A stretch of 64,000 bases of DNA from Lentibacillus cibarius (GCF_005887555.1 NZ_VCIA01000001.1:434001-498000); one strand, 5' to 3'. Shown: positions 11,399 to 21,446, counted from the stretch's first letter. Numbers and translations are program-made. The notes: generated from the sequence alone by a model not told the origin.

Positions 11399-12427
11399 TT
11401 ATAAAATTAACATCGCGTCGCCAAAACTGAAAAATCGGTAACGCTGTTCTACAGCCTCACGGTAGGCATTCATAATCCGATCCTTACCAGCAAAAGCACT
11501 GACCATCATAATCAACGTTGATTTGGGTAAATGAAAATTAGTAATCAGCCCATCAATGGCTTGGAATCTATACGGCGGATAAATAAAAATGTCTGTCCAT
11601 CCGCTTGTTTCCCGGAAATCACCATGGTTATCCCGGGCGATGGTTTCTAATGTTCTAGTTGATGTTGTGCCAACAGCAATAATCCGTCCATTATTAGCTC
11701 GTACATTGGCCAGGGTGTTAGCTGCTTCTTTCGACATGTGATAAAACTCGGCATGCATGGTATGATCATCAACCGACTCCACACTTACTGGCCTGAACGT
11801 CCCCAGTCCGACATGTAGCGTGATGAATACAATCGTAACCCCCATGGACTTGATTTCATCCAGGAGCTCATTGGTGAAATGCAATCCGGCCGTCGGAGCT
11901 GCAGCCGACCCTTCTTCCTTGGCATAGACGGTCTGATAACGTTCCTTTTCTGGCAATTGCTCTTTTATATAAGGTGGAAGTGGCATTTCGCCAAGTTCAT
12001 CAAGGATTTCATAGAGTATACCGTCATACTCAAGGCGTAAAATACGGCCACCATGATCCAACATTTCGGTGCACGTTGCATGAATCTTCCCGCCACCAAA
12101 TTGAATCACCGTCCCGGGCTTAACTTTTTTCGCAGGTTTCACAAGAACTTCCCACGTATCCTCCTCCCGCTGATGCAATAAAAGCACTTCTACTTTGGCG
12201 CCAGTATCTTGTTTTATTCCGTAGAGCCTGGCCGGAAGCACACGCGTATCATTTAAGACGAGGCAGTCACCTTCCTGCAGATAACCTGTGATATCAGAGA
12301 AGCGTTTATGCCTTAGACTATCTTTGTCTCTGTCGAGTACGAGCAGACGTGACGCAGCACGATTCTTCAGTGGTGTTTGCGCAATAAGTTCTTCAGGTAA
12401 ATCAAAATCAAAGTCTTCTGTATTCAT
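11399..12427 (-). CDS. queA: S-adenosylmethionine:tRNA ribosyltransferase-isomerase
   Basis: Moves the ribosyl group of S-adenosylmethionine to preQ1-modified tRNA to make epoxyqueuosine. The 342-residue protein begins [16 protein letters not shown] and contains the conserved APTAGLHFT and TRTLE segments, all at normal family positions and length. It lies 112 bases above tgt, the next enzyme of the same tRNA modification pathway, and below the DUF2905 gene in the ruv-que run. Confidence 0.97.
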   Translation of the reverse strand: MNTEDFDFDLPEELIAQTPLKNRAASRLLVLDRDKDSLRHKRFSDITGYLQEGDCLVLNDTRVLPARLYGIKQDTGAKVEVLLLHQREEDTWEVLVKPAKKVKPGTVIQFGGGKIHATCTEMLDHGGRILRLEYDGILYEILDELGEMPLPPYIKEQLPEKERYQTVYAKEEGSAAAPTAGLHFTNELLDEIKSMGVTIVFITLHVGLGTFRPVSVESVDDHTMHAEFYHMSKEAANTLANVRANNGRIIAVGTTSTRTLETIARDNHGDFRETSGWTDIFIYPPYRFQAIDGLITNFHLPKSTLIMMVSAFAGKDRIMNAYREAVEQRYRFFSFGDAMLIL

Positions 12428-12445
12428 ATTGTTCTCCTTACTTAT

Positions 12446-12637
12446 TCAACGAATTTTTCCCACAATGTAAAAGATTAAGGATAGTATAATACTAACGACG
12501 ATGGATGTCACGATCGGAAAATGAAACGTAAAATTTTCCTTTTTAATGGTGATATCACCCGGTAACTTCCCGAAAAGTGACCAGACTAAGCCAATCACTA
12601 CAAAGATGATACCAATAACGATAAACATCTTTCCCAT
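12446..12637 (-). CDS. DUF2905 small membrane protein
   Basis: A 63-residue protein with two membrane helices (about 4-23 and 42-60) separated by the conserved loop LPGDITIKKENFTFHFP. This is the DUF2905 pattern; function is unknown. It starts one base after the ruvB stop and precedes queA, an arrangement common in Bacilli, so it is likely translated from the same message. Confidence 0.88.
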   Translation of the reverse strand: MGKMFIVIGIIFVVIGLVWSLFGKLPGDITIKKENFTFHFPIVTSIVVSIILSLIFYIVGKIR

Positions 12638-12638
12638 A

Positions 12639-13640
12639 TCAGCCGTCTTCCTTCCTCATTCCAAGATGCTGGTATGCCCTCTGAGTTACAACTCGTCCCC
12701 TTGGTGTGCGCTGGATGAAGCCGGTTTGCAGCAGATATGGTTCATATACATCTTCAATTGTTTGCGCCTCTTCACCAATCGTTGCCGCAATCGTATCCAA
12801 CCCAACGGGGCCGCCTTGAAACCCATCGATGATACCTTTGAGAAGTTTGTGATCAATATGATCCAGACCTTGATCATCGACTTGCAGCATATGCAATGCC
12901 TCGTCTGTCGTTGCCAGGCTAATTTCCTGTTCTCCTTTTACTTGGGAAATATCACGAATTCGTTTAAGCAGCCTATTGGCAATACGTGGTGTTCCGCGTG
13001 ATCGCCGTGCAACTTCAACAGAAGCTTCGGGAGTAATCGTCGTCGCAAAAATATCGGCAGTCCGCTCGACAATTTCACATAATTCATCGGGCTCATAGAA
13101 ATCAAGCCGGCTCAGCACCCCAAAACGATCTCTAAGTGGGGCCGATAATAAACCAGCCCTTGTGGTCGCCCCAACCAGCGTGAACGGTGGCAAATCAATT
13201 CTTACAGAGCGTGCACTTGGTCCCGTTCCGATGACAATGTCAAGAAAGAAATCCTCCATCGCCGGGTATAAAATTTCTTCAACAGACCGCGGCAACCGAT
13301 GTATTTCATCAATAAACAATACATCACCGGGCTCTAGTGATGACAGAATAGCAGCCAAATCACCCGAACGCTCGATTGCTGGACCCGAAGTTGAACGGAA
13401 CTGTACCCCCATTTCATTGGCAATAATCGATGCTAGTGTCGTCTTCCCAAGTCCTGGAGGCCCATACAACAGTACATGATCGAGTGCTTCCTCCCGCATT
13501 TTTGCCGCCTGAATAAAAATACTTAAGTTCTCCTTCACCTTTTGTTGGCCAATATATTGATGTAAATTCGCCGGGCGTAGACTAAGCTCAACCGAGGCAT
13601 CTTCATTTTGCAGTTCACCTGTGACCATCCGTTCTTCCAT
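12639..13640 (-). CDS. ruvB: Holliday junction branch migration helicase RuvB
   Basis: Motor ATPase that drives Holliday junction branch migration with RuvA. The 333-residue protein has Walker [10 protein letters not shown] (about 59-67), Walker B DEIHRL (near 111), sensor 1 GATTRAG and the C-terminal winged helix with the TPRGR motif. Start at the ATG at 13640 is chosen because AAGGTGGG is six bases upstream; the ATG six bases earlier abuts that site. It follows ruvA by 15 bases. Confidence 0.97.
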   Translation of the reverse strand: MEERMVTGELQNEDASVELSLRPANLHQYIGQQKVKENLSIFIQAAKMREEALDHVLLYGPPGLGKTTLASIIANEMGVQFRSTSGPAIERSGDLAAILSSLEPGDVLFIDEIHRLPRSVEEILYPAMEDFFLDIVIGTGPSARSVRIDLPPFTLVGATTRAGLLSAPLRDRFGVLSRLDFYEPDELCEIVERTADIFATTITPEASVEVARRSRGTPRIANRLLKRIRDISQVKGEQEISLATTDEALHMLQVDDQGLDHIDHKLLKGIIDGFQGGPVGLDTIAATIGEEAQTIEDVYEPYLLQTGFIQRTPRGRVVTQRAYQHLGMRKEDG

Positions 13641-13655
13641 TTTCATCCCACCTTA

Positions 13656-14261
13656 TTACTGTTCCACTAATAATGCCAACGCTTTACGAACCAGTTCATC
13701 TGTACCGGCGACGTTTTCTTTCTGTAGGTCAGTTGCAACAGTCCTGATTTCCCTGTCCGTATAACCAAGGGATTTTAGCACTTCCTGCGTTTCCTGAAGC
13801 ACTTCTGGTGAGGCATGAACTTGATCCGCTGTTTCCTTAGGCTCGTTAGCGGCAGGTGTTACAACCGGCAACTTCCCTTTCAAATCGAGGATAATTTGCC
13901 GTGCTGTCTTTTTACCAATTCCAGGCAGACTGACTAGAAAAGCGTCATCTTCTCTTTCGATGGCATTAACAAGCCCGGCTCCATTTGTAGCTCCAAGCAT
14001 TGCCAATGCACCTTTAGGGCCAATACCTGAAACGGTTATTAGCTTTGTAAACAGCAATTTCTCCTCTTCACTCTTAAATCCATATAATATCTGTATATCT
14101 TCACGAACATAATGATATGTACTAATTGTTACCTGTTTGTTTATTGACGCCTGAAACGCATATGGATCAGCACAGACGATTTCATAACCAATCCCCTGCA
14201 CGTCTACAATTACCGCATCCCCTTGAATCCTGACTAACAAACCCTTTATATATGCTATCAT
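13656..14261 (-). CDS. ruvA: Holliday junction DNA helicase subunit RuvA
   Basis: Tetrameric protein that binds four-way junctions and loads RuvB. The 201-residue product has the N-terminal OB fold (MIAYIKG start), two helix-hairpin-helix motifs (ISGIGPKGALAML and LPGIGKKTARQII) and the C-terminal domain III that contacts RuvB. The ATG at 14261 follows AAAGGGAGAAGG; the longer frame upstream lacks a site. The bofC and csbX genes found upstream of ruvA in B. subtilis are not here. Confidence 0.97.
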   Translation of the reverse strand: MIAYIKGLLVRIQGDAVIVDVQGIGYEIVCADPYAFQASINKQVTISTYHYVREDIQILYGFKSEEEKLLFTKLITVSGIGPKGALAMLGATNGAGLVNAIEREDDAFLVSLPGIGKKTARQIILDLKGKLPVVTPAANEPKETADQVHASPEVLQETQEVLKSLGYTDREIRTVATDLQKENVAGTDELVRKALALLVEQ

Positions 14262-14451
14262 CAGACCTTCTCCCTTTTTAAGCTCTCGTTTTATTCTAAC
14301 ATAATTGCAGCAGGACGGAAAAAAAGAAACTTCCATTCCCGGACTAACCTAAGAATAGAAGCTACACTTGCCAATTGGCATCCCCCACCTTTTTCCGCTG
14401 CATTTGTACCCCTAATGGTGTAGAGATAGCCTTAATGGCTATATGCGGTTT

Positions 14452-15183
14452 TTACACAGTTGTTTCCATATTATGATGAATGTCTTGTGTATCTTCATTA
14501 TCTTCCAGCATATCAATCAACTGGAACATTTTCTCCGCATCCTCTTCTGCTGGGTTGGCGTATGTCTGCGGAAACATCGTCACCTCGGCCTCGGCAAGCT
14601 CATACTGCTGGTCCCGAAGATAATCCCTCACATCCTGAAAATCCTCAGGCGCTGTATAAACTTCAAAAGCCCCGTCTACCGATGCAATATCTTCTGCTCC
14701 AGCTTCAATTGCCTCAAGTGTGATCGTCTCTTCATCGATAGCATCATCTTCATTTTCGATAACAATATATCCTTTCCGGTCGAACATGAACGATACACTG
14801 CCATTTTCTCCAAGATTGCCACCGTTTTTCTTAAATGCATGACGGATTTCTGCTGCAGTGCGATTCTTGTTATCTGTAAGGATATGGACAATCACGGCAA
14901 CGCCACCCGGACCGTATCCTTCATAGGTTATTTCCTCATAATTGACACCATCCAAGCCACCAGTTGCTTTTTTAATTGCGCGATCTATATTATCATTCGG
15001 CATATTATCTGCTCTTGCTTTATCAACAGCAAGTCTAAGCGATGCATTTGTCTCGAGATCCCCGCCGCCTTCTTTAGCAGCAGTATAGATATCCTTCGCA
15101 TGACGCATGAAAATTTTTCCTTTTTTTGCATCTTGTGCATTCTTTCTCCGTTTTATATTGTTCCACTTGGAATGACCAGCCAT
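14452..15183 (-). CDS. YebC/PmpR family protein
   Basis: A 243-residue protein with the family opening [22 protein letters not shown] and the DNA-binding-like basic N-terminal third, followed by two acidic alpha/beta domains. Members have been described as transcription regulators and, more recently, as factors that relieve ribosome stalling; which applies here cannot be read from the sequence. It is unlikely to share a transcript with the lipoprotein gene above, because a terminator lies between (15297-15325). Confidence 0.93.
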   Translation of the reverse strand: MAGHSKWNNIKRRKNAQDAKKGKIFMRHAKDIYTAAKEGGGDLETNASLRLAVDKARADNMPNDNIDRAIKKATGGLDGVNYEEITYEGYGPGGVAVIVHILTDNKNRTAAEIRHAFKKNGGNLGENGSVSFMFDRKGYIVIENEDDAIDEETITLEAIEAGAEDIASVDGAFEVYTAPEDFQDVRDYLRDQQYELAEAEVTMFPQTYANPAEEDAEKMFQLIDMLEDNEDTQDIHHNMETTV

Positions 15184-15296
15184 TGGACATTCTCCTCTCT
15201 CCTGGCGTTTTTCTTTTTATACTATATCAAAAATGGTTTAATCAATAAAGAGAAAGTGAGGGTGTTTTTATCTCTCATATCTTAACCAGACAGAAA

Positions 15297-15325
15297 AAGT
15301 GTCATCAGAAAAGGCGATGACACTT
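15297..15325 (-). terminator. Terminator of the YhcN-type lipoprotein gene
   Basis: Ten-base-pair stem AAGTGTCATC (15297-15306) with GATGACACTT (15316-15325) and a 9-base loop, 31 bases past the lipoprotein stop; a short T-run follows on the minus strand. Confidence 0.75.
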
Positions 15326-15356
15326 CGCTTATCTAAAGCATTCTACAATGAGGTGC

Positions 15357-15914
15357 TTACCAATCTTCTCTGTCCCGATTGAAAAATTCACGCAAAAATT
15401 CTTCCGTATCACCATTAAGCTGATCCAGCCTTGCATCTTTATTGCGCATGCGGTCCCAGAAAATATCATCTGTATATACATAGGCCTCTTTGTTCGGAAC
15501 CATATCTTGCACTTCCTGTTCGAGACGTTCCCGCATATCTGGTGGAGCAGAGTCATTGATTAATACGCCTACAACAATTCGTTCATCTGTGACAGTGACC
15601 TGTGCTTGTTTTACTTTTTTATTCTTTTTCAAATGATTCGCTATGGATATGGATGTTTCGTTAGTGAATTTATCACTTTTTCCGGTTTCATCACCATCAT
15701 TCAATCTCTTTTGTTCGTTTTGCGGGTATCCTCCACGTTCGCCAATATTCTTTTTTTCTACCCCCTGTCGATCTTGCCGTTCTTTTTCCGTTTCATAATT
15801 GATTGGCTGTGTGTTTCCGTTTTCCCCACTGCTCTCCTGGTTGTTATCGTTAGCAGCACAGCCAATCAAGAAAAAGAAAGCAACTATTCCTACCATCCAT
15901 TTCGTTATACGCAT
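15357..15914 (-). CDS. YhcN/YlaJ family sporulation lipoprotein (CoxA-like)
   Basis: A 185-residue lipoprotein: signal peptide of about 18 residues ending in the lipobox FLIGC with Cys19, a charged Gln/Asn-rich linker, then the YhcN/YlaJ domain (SISIANHLKKNKKVKQAQVTV). In B. subtilis the relative CoxA (YrbB), a spore cortex protein, lies beside safA and yebC, and this gene holds that place, so it is probably the CoxA counterpart. Sequence alone does not separate it from other YhcN-family lipoproteins. Confidence 0.8.
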   Translation of the reverse strand: MRITKWMVGIVAFFFLIGCAANDNNQESSGENGNTQPINYETEKERQDRQGVEKKNIGERGGYPQNEQKRLNDGDETGKSDKFTNETSISIANHLKKNKKVKQAQVTVTDERIVVGVLINDSAPPDMRERLEQEVQDMVPNKEAYVYTDDIFWDRMRNKDARLDQLNGDTEEFLREFFNRDREDW

Positions 15915-15984
15915 AAAATAACCTCCCTTATCCTTTAGAATGGATAAATGAGGTTTATTTACTCCAGGAAAATAAAAGCAATAT

Positions 15985-16728
15985 CTACCGGGACCGGTGG
16001 AACTGCTTCACCGGATTCCGTTTATGTGATGTTCGGGCATGCAATTGTTCGATGAGTTCTTTATCTTTATCAGGAACTTCCTCACCTTGAAGATAGGCAT
16101 CGATTTTAGCATAGGTTGTGCCCATTTCCGCTTCATCCGTCTGTCCCTCCCAAAGGTCCGCACTTGGCTGTTTTGTCAAGATTTCTTTGGGAATGCCCAA
16201 ATATTGCCCCAGTTCCTTCACCTCATGTTTCAAAAAGTCAACAAGCGGCAATATATCAACGCCACCGTCACCATATTTCGTGAAATATCCCGTATACCAT
16301 TCTGCAGCATTGTCAGTCCCAACAACTAAGTAACGGTAATGGGATGCAACCGTATACAGCGTGCTCATTCTTAAACGTGCTCGTAAATTGGCATCCGCCA
16401 ACTGGTCACTATCTTCCCTAAATGCGTCTTTTGCTTGTAATTTTTCCTGAATTTGGCCATACATTGTCTGATGTGTTTCTGTAAGATCAACAGACAAATG
16501 ATTAATTCCGCTTGTTTCAATCACTTTTTCCGCATGTTCCATATCATCGGGATTACTGTTTAGTGGCATAATGACAGCTAAAGAATCATCCGGGAAGGCC
16601 CGTTGAATAAGATGAGCGACAACGGCTGAATCTAGCCCGCCGCTGACACCCGTCACCAAACCGTTAACGCCTGCATCACGGACACTTGAACGTAACCATT
16701 GTACAATTTCGTCTATTACTTTTTCCAT
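15985..16728 (-). CDS. nadE: Ammonia-dependent NAD synthetase
   Basis: Final step of NAD synthesis: amidates nicotinic acid adenine dinucleotide with ammonia and ATP. The 247-residue protein has the PP-loop SGGLDS (about 29-34) and lacks a glutaminase domain, so it uses free ammonia. The ATG at 16728 is favoured by AGGGTGAT upstream. Its place between safA and the coxA-like gene differs from B. subtilis, where nadE is elsewhere and nadABC lie near safA. Confidence 0.94.
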   Translation of the reverse strand: MEKVIDEIVQWLRSSVRDAGVNGLVTGVSGGLDSAVVAHLIQRAFPDDSLAVIMPLNSNPDDMEHAEKVIETSGINHLSVDLTETHQTMYGQIQEKLQAKDAFREDSDQLADANLRARLRMSTLYTVASHYRYLVVGTDNAAEWYTGYFTKYGDGGVDILPLVDFLKHEVKELGQYLGIPKEILTKQPSADLWEGQTDEAEMGTTYAKIDAYLQGEEVPDKDKELIEQLHARTSHKRNPVKQFHRSR

Positions 16729-16828
16729 AATCATCACCCTGCTTTGTTTGATTAATACTGCATTGATCGTATCATTCTTTGAGCATCTTTTAAAATTTTA
16801 TCGTTTCTTATCCTCTAAAAAAAGAAGA

Positions 16829-16848
16829 GAGGTGATCAGTGTCACCTC
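16829..16848 (-). terminator. Terminator downstream of safA
   Basis: Seven-base-pair stem GAGGTGA/TCACCTC with a 6-base loop, 16 bases past the safA stop, followed on the minus strand by TCTTCTTTTTTT. Confidence 0.8.
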
Positions 16849-16864
16849 ATCTCCTTGCTTACCA

Positions 16865-17947
16865 TTATTCTCCCACTGATTCATCGTCTAATGTATCGTC
16901 GTGATCATCCCTATATCCCGGCGGCATCGGTTGTGAAAAATGATCATCCGGAACATGCGGATTTGTTAGCTGTGGTTTGGGCTGATAATAACTATCGTGC
17001 AATCCGGACATGTTAGACGAGTGGTATGGCTGATGAGGATAACAGTCATTAGAATGGTAATGTCCCGATTTCACCTGCTTTTCCATACATGATGATGACC
17101 CCATCATCATATCATGCTGAGAAAACGGTGGCATCGGCTTATGCATCGGTTGCTGATACATTGGTTGCTGTGGCATCGGTTTATGCACCGGTTGCTGATA
17201 CATCGGTTGCTGTGGCATCGGTTTATACATTGGTTGCTCGCACATTGGCTGCTGTGGCATTGGTTTATATATCGGTTGCTCGCACATTGGCTGCTGCGGC
17301 ATCGGTTTATACATTGGTTGCTCGCACATTGGCTGCTGCGGCATCGGTTTATACATTGGTTGCTGATACATTGGCTGCTGTGCCGGCTTTTTCCCACCAC
17401 ATCCGCAATCCGGTTTACTACCGCTGTACGGTTCCACCTTTGAAACAGGAGGTTGTGGGATTGTCGGGGTATAGTGTGGCTGTTTAGGCGGCATCGGCTT
17501 TGGTTGGTAGGGCATTGGTTTTGGTTTTTCCGTTGGTGCCTGTTCTGGCATTGTGTAAGATGGTACCTGAGGAAGGTTGATTGTTGTGTAGTGGTTCATT
17601 TCTTGTTCGATAGGTACTTGCATGGCTTGCTGCTGTATTGGCATTTTTGGTTCGACTGGTTTTGGCGGTTTTACATCATCTTCTTTTTCAACTGGCTTCG
17701 GTTTGGGTGATGTGTCTTTATATGGTTTTTCAACTTCCGGCTTTTGCATTTCTTTCTTCTTGGTTTTTTCTGGCTTAACCGGTTTCGAGGAGCTTGGTAT
17801 TTTAATTTTCATCCCGGGCATGATCATATCGGGACTTGATAGCTGTGGATTCATCTCCTTTACCTGCTCAAAATCTGCATTATACTGTTTTGCTATTTCC
17901 CATAACGTATCGCCTTTTTGTACAATATGAATTTTCAAATCACTCAT
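16865..17947 (-). CDS. safA: Spore coat morphogenetic protein SafA
   Basis: Inner-coat organiser at the cortex/coat interface. The 360-residue protein starts with one LysM domain (about 5-51, VQKGDTLWEIAKQYN), then a Pro/Lys/Glu-rich linker, and a low-complexity region of 14-residue repeats, KPMPQQPMCEQPMY and variants, with five consecutive full copies at about 17130-17345. SafA of B. subtilis is crosslinked by the transglutaminase Tgl; the Gln- and Lys-rich repeats fit that, and three copies carry Cys. ATG at 17947 follows AAAGGAGT. SpoVID, its recruiter, is encoded at 38-39 kb. Confidence 0.92.
   Translation of the reverse strand: MSDLKIHIVQKGDTLWEIAKQYNADFEQVKEMNPQLSSPDMIMPGMKIKIPSSSKPVKPEKTKKKEMQKPEVEKPYKDTSPKPKPVEKEDDVKPPKPVEPKMPIQQQAMQVPIEQEMNHYTTINLPQVPSYTMPEQAPTEKPKPMPYQPKPMPPKQPHYTPTIPQPPVSKVEPYSGSKPDCGCGGKKPAQQPMYQQPMYKPMPQQPMCEQPMYKPMPQQPMCEQPIYKPMPQQPMCEQPMYKPMPQQPMYQQPVHKPMPQQPMYQQPMHKPMPPFSQHDMMMGSSSCMEKQVKSGHYHSNDCYPHQPYHSSNMSGLHDSYYQPKPQLTNPHVPDDHFSQPMPPGYRDDHDDTLDDESVGE
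17123..17376 (-). repeat. 42-bp tandem repeats coding 14-residue units in safA
   Basis: In-frame direct repeats of 42 bp, coding KPMPQQPMxxQPxx. Units differ at the CE/YQ pair and the last two residues (MY, IY, VH, MH), and third-codon changes show that the copies are not all recent. Such arrays change length by slippage. Confidence 0.9.
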
Positions 17948-18278
17948 ACTCCTTTCATTCAATTTCTTGCTGGGCAAATCACTCATTATCACCATATGCA
18001 ATTAAATTACAAAAGTTGAGGCTAACAACGAACAAATTGAAAAGTTAGTCATTTCAAATGAAATATTATCAAGCATTATTTAGCAGTGGCAGCTAATTCA
18101 TTAGAACAGTTCAGGCATTCGCCTTGCCCTATAGCGCTTCCCGGGATTTTTTATAAGACCTCCCAAAATTTATTTTTTTCGTTATTAAAATGAAAAATCC
18201 GAACTGATTCAAATCTAACGAAAGAGTATTGAACCATTGTTCGGATTTTTCTCAGTTTTATTATATTTGCGGCATTAA
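17948..18278. other. Intergenic region between safA and pheA
   Basis: A 331-base gap. The safA-proximal part must hold the safA promoter, but I found no convincing sigma-E match: CATATGGT near 17996 has a poor -35. The pheA-proximal part holds the repeat hairpin at 18192-18251. No open frame is supported. Confidence 0.5.
18192..18251 (-). terminator. Terminator of pheA, copy 2 of the hairpin repeat
   Basis: The 13-bp outer stem (18192-18204 with 18239-18251) is identical to that at 7836-7896. The inner stem is weaker and pairs best as minus-strand RNA, where one pair becomes G-U. It lies 27 bases past the pheA stop. Confidence 0.75.
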
Positions 18279-19130
18279 CTATATATTCATCAAGTAGACC
18301 GGATATGTACCAAGAATGGTCACCTTGCATCCTAGTGCTTCCAACTCTGCTATTACACCAGGGAACAATACATCGTCATATGGCTCATTCACATCAACAA
18401 TAAAAAAGTAATTTCCCAATCCGGTTTTCATCGGACGCGATTCAATTTTTGAAAGGTTCATCTTTCTCCAGGCAAAAGCAGCCAGAACTTGGTACAGCGC
18501 CCCTGCATAATCACTTGGCAATGTAATTAAAAGGCTTGTCTTCTCTGTCTGCACCTCATGTTTTATATTGACCTGTTCTTTATCGCTGGCAAGGACCACA
18601 AATCTTGTATGGTTATTTGAATAATCATGAATATTATCACGATGAATTGTTAACCCGTATTCACTCGCAGCAAGTTTATTGCCAATGGCCGCAACGTCTC
18701 CTCCACTTTCACTTATCATTTCTGCTGCTTTACCTGTGGAGGATGTAAAATGCAAATTCGCATCCGACATTTCGTTATGAAGAAATTGGTGACATTGTGC
18801 TATCGCATGGCTGTGTGAATAAACGTCACCAATAGACGATAAATCACCAGAAAAGTCAGGTCCAACGAGCAGATGCTGCTGGATCGGAACAACAATTTCA
18901 GCAACAATTGGTAACCGAACCTGATGGACTAGATAATCAACAGTTAATTGTACCGTCCCCTCAATGGCATTTTCCAGTGGTACAACTCCAATATCGATGG
19001 AACGGTCACTAACAGCGTCAATACATTCCGGGATGGTATCGAAACTTTGTTTATTTTCCCCGTTAAAAGCGGTATCCACCGCCAGTTTTGTAAATGTCCC
19101 GCGCGGACCTAAGTAGCCTATTTGCACCAT
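18279..19130 (-). CDS. pheA: Prephenate dehydratase
   Basis: Converts prephenate to phenylpyruvate in phenylalanine synthesis. The 283-residue monofunctional enzyme opens IGYLGPRGTFT, has the catalytic TR of NHTRFVVLA near residue 170, and ends with an ACT domain carrying the ESRP phenylalanine-binding motif, so feedback inhibition is expected. ATG follows AAAGGGGGA. It lies 37 bases below obg, probably in one operon with spo0B and obg, as in B. subtilis. Confidence 0.96.
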   Translation of the reverse strand: MVQIGYLGPRGTFTKLAVDTAFNGENKQSFDTIPECIDAVSDRSIDIGVVPLENAIEGTVQLTVDYLVHQVRLPIVAEIVVPIQQHLLVGPDFSGDLSSIGDVYSHSHAIAQCHQFLHNEMSDANLHFTSSTGKAAEMISESGGDVAAIGNKLAASEYGLTIHRDNIHDYSNNHTRFVVLASDKEQVNIKHEVQTEKTSLLITLPSDYAGALYQVLAAFAWRKMNLSKIESRPMKTGLGNYFFIVDVNEPYDDVLFPGVIAELEALGCKVTILGTYPVYLMNI

Positions 19131-19167
19131 TCAGTATTCCCCCTTTGCATTAAATCGAATGCTATGT

Positions 19168-20451
19168 TTAATCCATGAATTCAAACGCTGTATCCAGCAG
19201 ACGGATTGTATCACCGTCTTTCGCACCACGTTTGCGCAGTGCATCGTCAACTCCCATTTCTCGCAGCTGACGCGCAAATCGCTGAACCGCTTCATCTTTT
19301 GTGAAATCTGTCATCTTAAATAATTTTTCAATTCGGGCGCCAGCCAACACAAACGCACCGTCCGGATCTCTTGTAATTCTGAATGGCTCTTCTTTTTTCT
19401 GATGACGATATACGACTTGCTCACCAATATCTTCCTCTGGATCCGGGCTAACTTCAGGTATACGGTCAAGCATGTCCGCAACAGCGAACAGCGCTTCGTC
19501 CAATCCCTCTTTCGTCACGGCAGAAATGGGATATACAGAATATCCGTCATTCAGTTTTGCCTTAAATTTTTGAAGATTTTCCTTTGCACCAGGCATATCA
19601 ATCTTATTGGCAACAATTATTTGTGGACGTTCCATTAATTTAGGATCGTACGCTTCTAGCTCCTGATTGATGGTTACCAAATCCTCATACGGGTCGCGTC
19701 CTTCTGTTGCAGCCATATCGACTACGTGTAAAATAACCCTTGTGCGCTCAATATGACGCAAAAATTGGTCACCCAATCCAACACCCTCATGCGCACCTTC
19801 TATCAAACCAGGCAAATCAGCAATGACAAAGCTGCGCTGATCACCTGTTTCAACTACCCCTAGATTGGGTGTAAGTGTTGTAAAATGATAATCCGCAATT
19901 TTAGGTTTGGCTGCGCTAATGACCGATAGTAAAGTAGACTTGCCCACGCTCGGAAAACCGACCAAACCTACATCCGCGATTACTTTCAACTCCACTTTAA
20001 TTGTCCGTTCTTGACCCGGTTCGCCATTTTCCGATAATTCAGGGGCTGGATTTCTTGCTGTTGCAAAGCGTGTATTGCCACGTCCGCCGCGTCCACCTTT
20101 AGCAATCACTGCCTCCTGCTGATGGTATGTCAGATCAGCAATTACTTCTCCTGTCTCCTCATCTTTTACAGTTGTGCCTGGTGGTACTGCGATAACAAGC
20201 GAATCAGCATTTTTTCCATGCTTATTTTTACTCATGCCATTTTCTCCGCGCTTTGCCTTATAATGGCGGTTATAACGAAAGTCCATCAATGTATTCAGAC
20301 CTTCATCAACCTTAAAAACAACATCACCGCCATTACCGCCATCACCACCGGCAGGACCACCTTTTGGCACATATATTTCCCGTCTGTATGCAGTAAGACC
20401 GTTACCTCCGTCACCCGCTTTTACATAGACACTTACCTGATCTACAAACAT
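19168..20451 (-). CDS. obg: GTPase Obg
   Basis: Essential GTPase tied to 50S ribosome assembly, stress response and, in Bacillus, initiation of sporulation. The 427-residue protein has the glycine-rich Obg fold (1-158), a G domain with GFPSVGKST (about 165-173), DLPGLIEGA and NKID, and a C-terminal OCT domain. GAGGTGA precedes the ATG. It is 15 bases after spo0B, the conserved pairing. Confidence 0.98.
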   Translation of the reverse strand: MFVDQVSVYVKAGDGGNGLTAYRREIYVPKGGPAGGDGGNGGDVVFKVDEGLNTLMDFRYNRHYKAKRGENGMSKNKHGKNADSLVIAVPPGTTVKDEETGEVIADLTYHQQEAVIAKGGRGGRGNTRFATARNPAPELSENGEPGQERTIKVELKVIADVGLVGFPSVGKSTLLSVISAAKPKIADYHFTTLTPNLGVVETGDQRSFVIADLPGLIEGAHEGVGLGDQFLRHIERTRVILHVVDMAATEGRDPYEDLVTINQELEAYDPKLMERPQIIVANKIDMPGAKENLQKFKAKLNDGYSVYPISAVTKEGLDEALFAVADMLDRIPEVSPDPEEDIGEQVVYRHQKKEEPFRITRDPDGAFVLAGARIEKLFKMTDFTKDEAVQRFARQLREMGVDDALRKRGAKDGDTIRLLDTAFEFMD

Positions 20452-20466
20452 TCTTTCACCTCATTT

Positions 20467-20988
20467 TCACGGAATGCAGACAGCACACGTAATGCCATCA
20501 CCGTGTTCGGATACCGTTATCATTTCATTTACTTTACCCATCGTTTCCACTAACGTTGACAAATCCGGAAACCTTCCATCAATAATCAATTCCAGTTGTA
20601 CTATTCCTGAATTTTTATCATAAATATGTAATTTCAGTTCATACAACTCCATTACATCAATCATATTTTCTGTTATGGCCATTATCTTTTGAAAATATTC
20701 CACGAGCAATTGATCTACCTGATGCAAATCCATGTTTTCACTATGTATGTAATAAGATGAACGAAAATTTGGATGTAATGTATCCAATTGAAGCACATAT
20801 AGTGCAAATAATGGAGCATTTAAATTCATCAATTTACTTTCTTTCTGTAAATGTCCAACATAATCCGCAAGCTTTATTCGTGCTTTTTCGCCCTTCCCCA
20901 TACTTAAATAACCATCAATAATCTGCAATTGATTCAATAAATCATGCCGGTAGTGGCGGAGCAGCTGTATTACATCTCGTTCCTCCAT
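20467..20988 (-). CDS. spo0B: Sporulation initiation phosphotransferase Spo0B
   Basis: Phosphorelay protein that passes phosphate from Spo0F to Spo0A. The 173-residue protein has the helical hairpin motif HYRHDLLNQLQ, in which His15 is the likely phosphorylated residue, then a degenerate kinase-like C-terminal domain. It is shorter at the N-terminus than the B. subtilis protein (His30 there). The start is firm: AAAAGGAGGAGG lies just before the ATG. Confidence 0.9.
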   Translation of the reverse strand: MEERDVIQLLRHYRHDLLNQLQIIDGYLSMGKGEKARIKLADYVGHLQKESKLMNLNAPLFALYVLQLDTLHPNFRSSYYIHSENMDLHQVDQLLVEYFQKIMAITENMIDVMELYELKLHIYDKNSGIVQLELIIDGRFPDLSTLVETMGKVNEMITVSEHGDGITCAVCIP

Positions 20989-21089
20989 ATTCCTCCTCCT
21001 TTTACCGAGATCGTGCTTAAACCGTCAATTGGTTGGCAAATATATCGATAATAAGAAGATTATAGCAAATAAACATAAAAATATCATAC

Positions 21090-21121
21090 AAAAACCCCAG
21101 CCAAAAATGACTGGAGTTTTT
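21090..21121 (-). terminator. Terminator of the rplU-prp-rpmA operon
   Basis: Thirteen-base-pair stem (21090-21102 with 21109-21121). Two mismatches in plus-strand RNA become G-U pairs in minus-strand RNA, which supports the minus direction, downstream of rpmA. Confidence 0.85.
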
Positions 21122-21139
21122 TCAATTTGCCTATTAAGC

Positions 21140-21430
21140 TTATGCCTCTTTGGCGATCGGGTAAACACTCACTTTTTTGCGGTCACGGCCAATACGTTCA
21201 TATTTGACAACACCATCGATTTTAGCGAACAATGTGTCGTCTCCACCGCGTCCCACATTCGTTCCGGGATAAATCTTTGTACCGCGCTGGCGGAAAAGAA
21301 TAGACCCACCGGTAGCGAACTGGCCATCAGCAAGTTTAGCACCAAGGCGTTTCGATTCGGAGTCACGACCGTTCTTTGTGCTTCCGGTACCTTTCTTCTG
21401 GGCGAAAAATTGTAAATCTAGACGTAGCAT
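21140..21430 (-). CDS. rpmA: 50S ribosomal protein L27, with cleavable N-terminus
   Basis: Large-subunit protein near the peptidyl transferase centre. The 96-residue product begins [14 protein letters not shown]: the Firmicute-type extension MLRLDLQFF that the protease Prp removes before assembly, leaving an N-terminal Ala10. The rest ([19 protein letters not shown]) is classic L27. Start at 21430 is set by this extension and by the AGGAGGTG upstream; the longer frame would run into prp. Confidence 0.97.
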   Translation of the reverse strand: MLRLDLQFFAQKKGTGSTKNGRDSESKRLGAKLADGQFATGGSILFRQRGTKIYPGTNVGRGGDDTLFAKIDGVVKYERIGRDRKKVSVYPIAKEA

Positions 21431-21446
21431 TTGCTGCACCTCCTTT

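Noticed and set aside
14443..15285. 280-residue plus-strand open frame
   Set aside because: It is the antisense of yebC, a clear conserved gene, and is Cys/Phe/Ile-rich with no domain.
17123..17376. Possible CRISPR array
   Set aside because: The 42-bp units are contiguous, have no spacers and keep the safA reading frame.
17089..17487. Long plus-strand open frames opposite safA
   Set aside because: They are antisense reading of the 42-bp repeats; composition is biased and no ribosome site is present.
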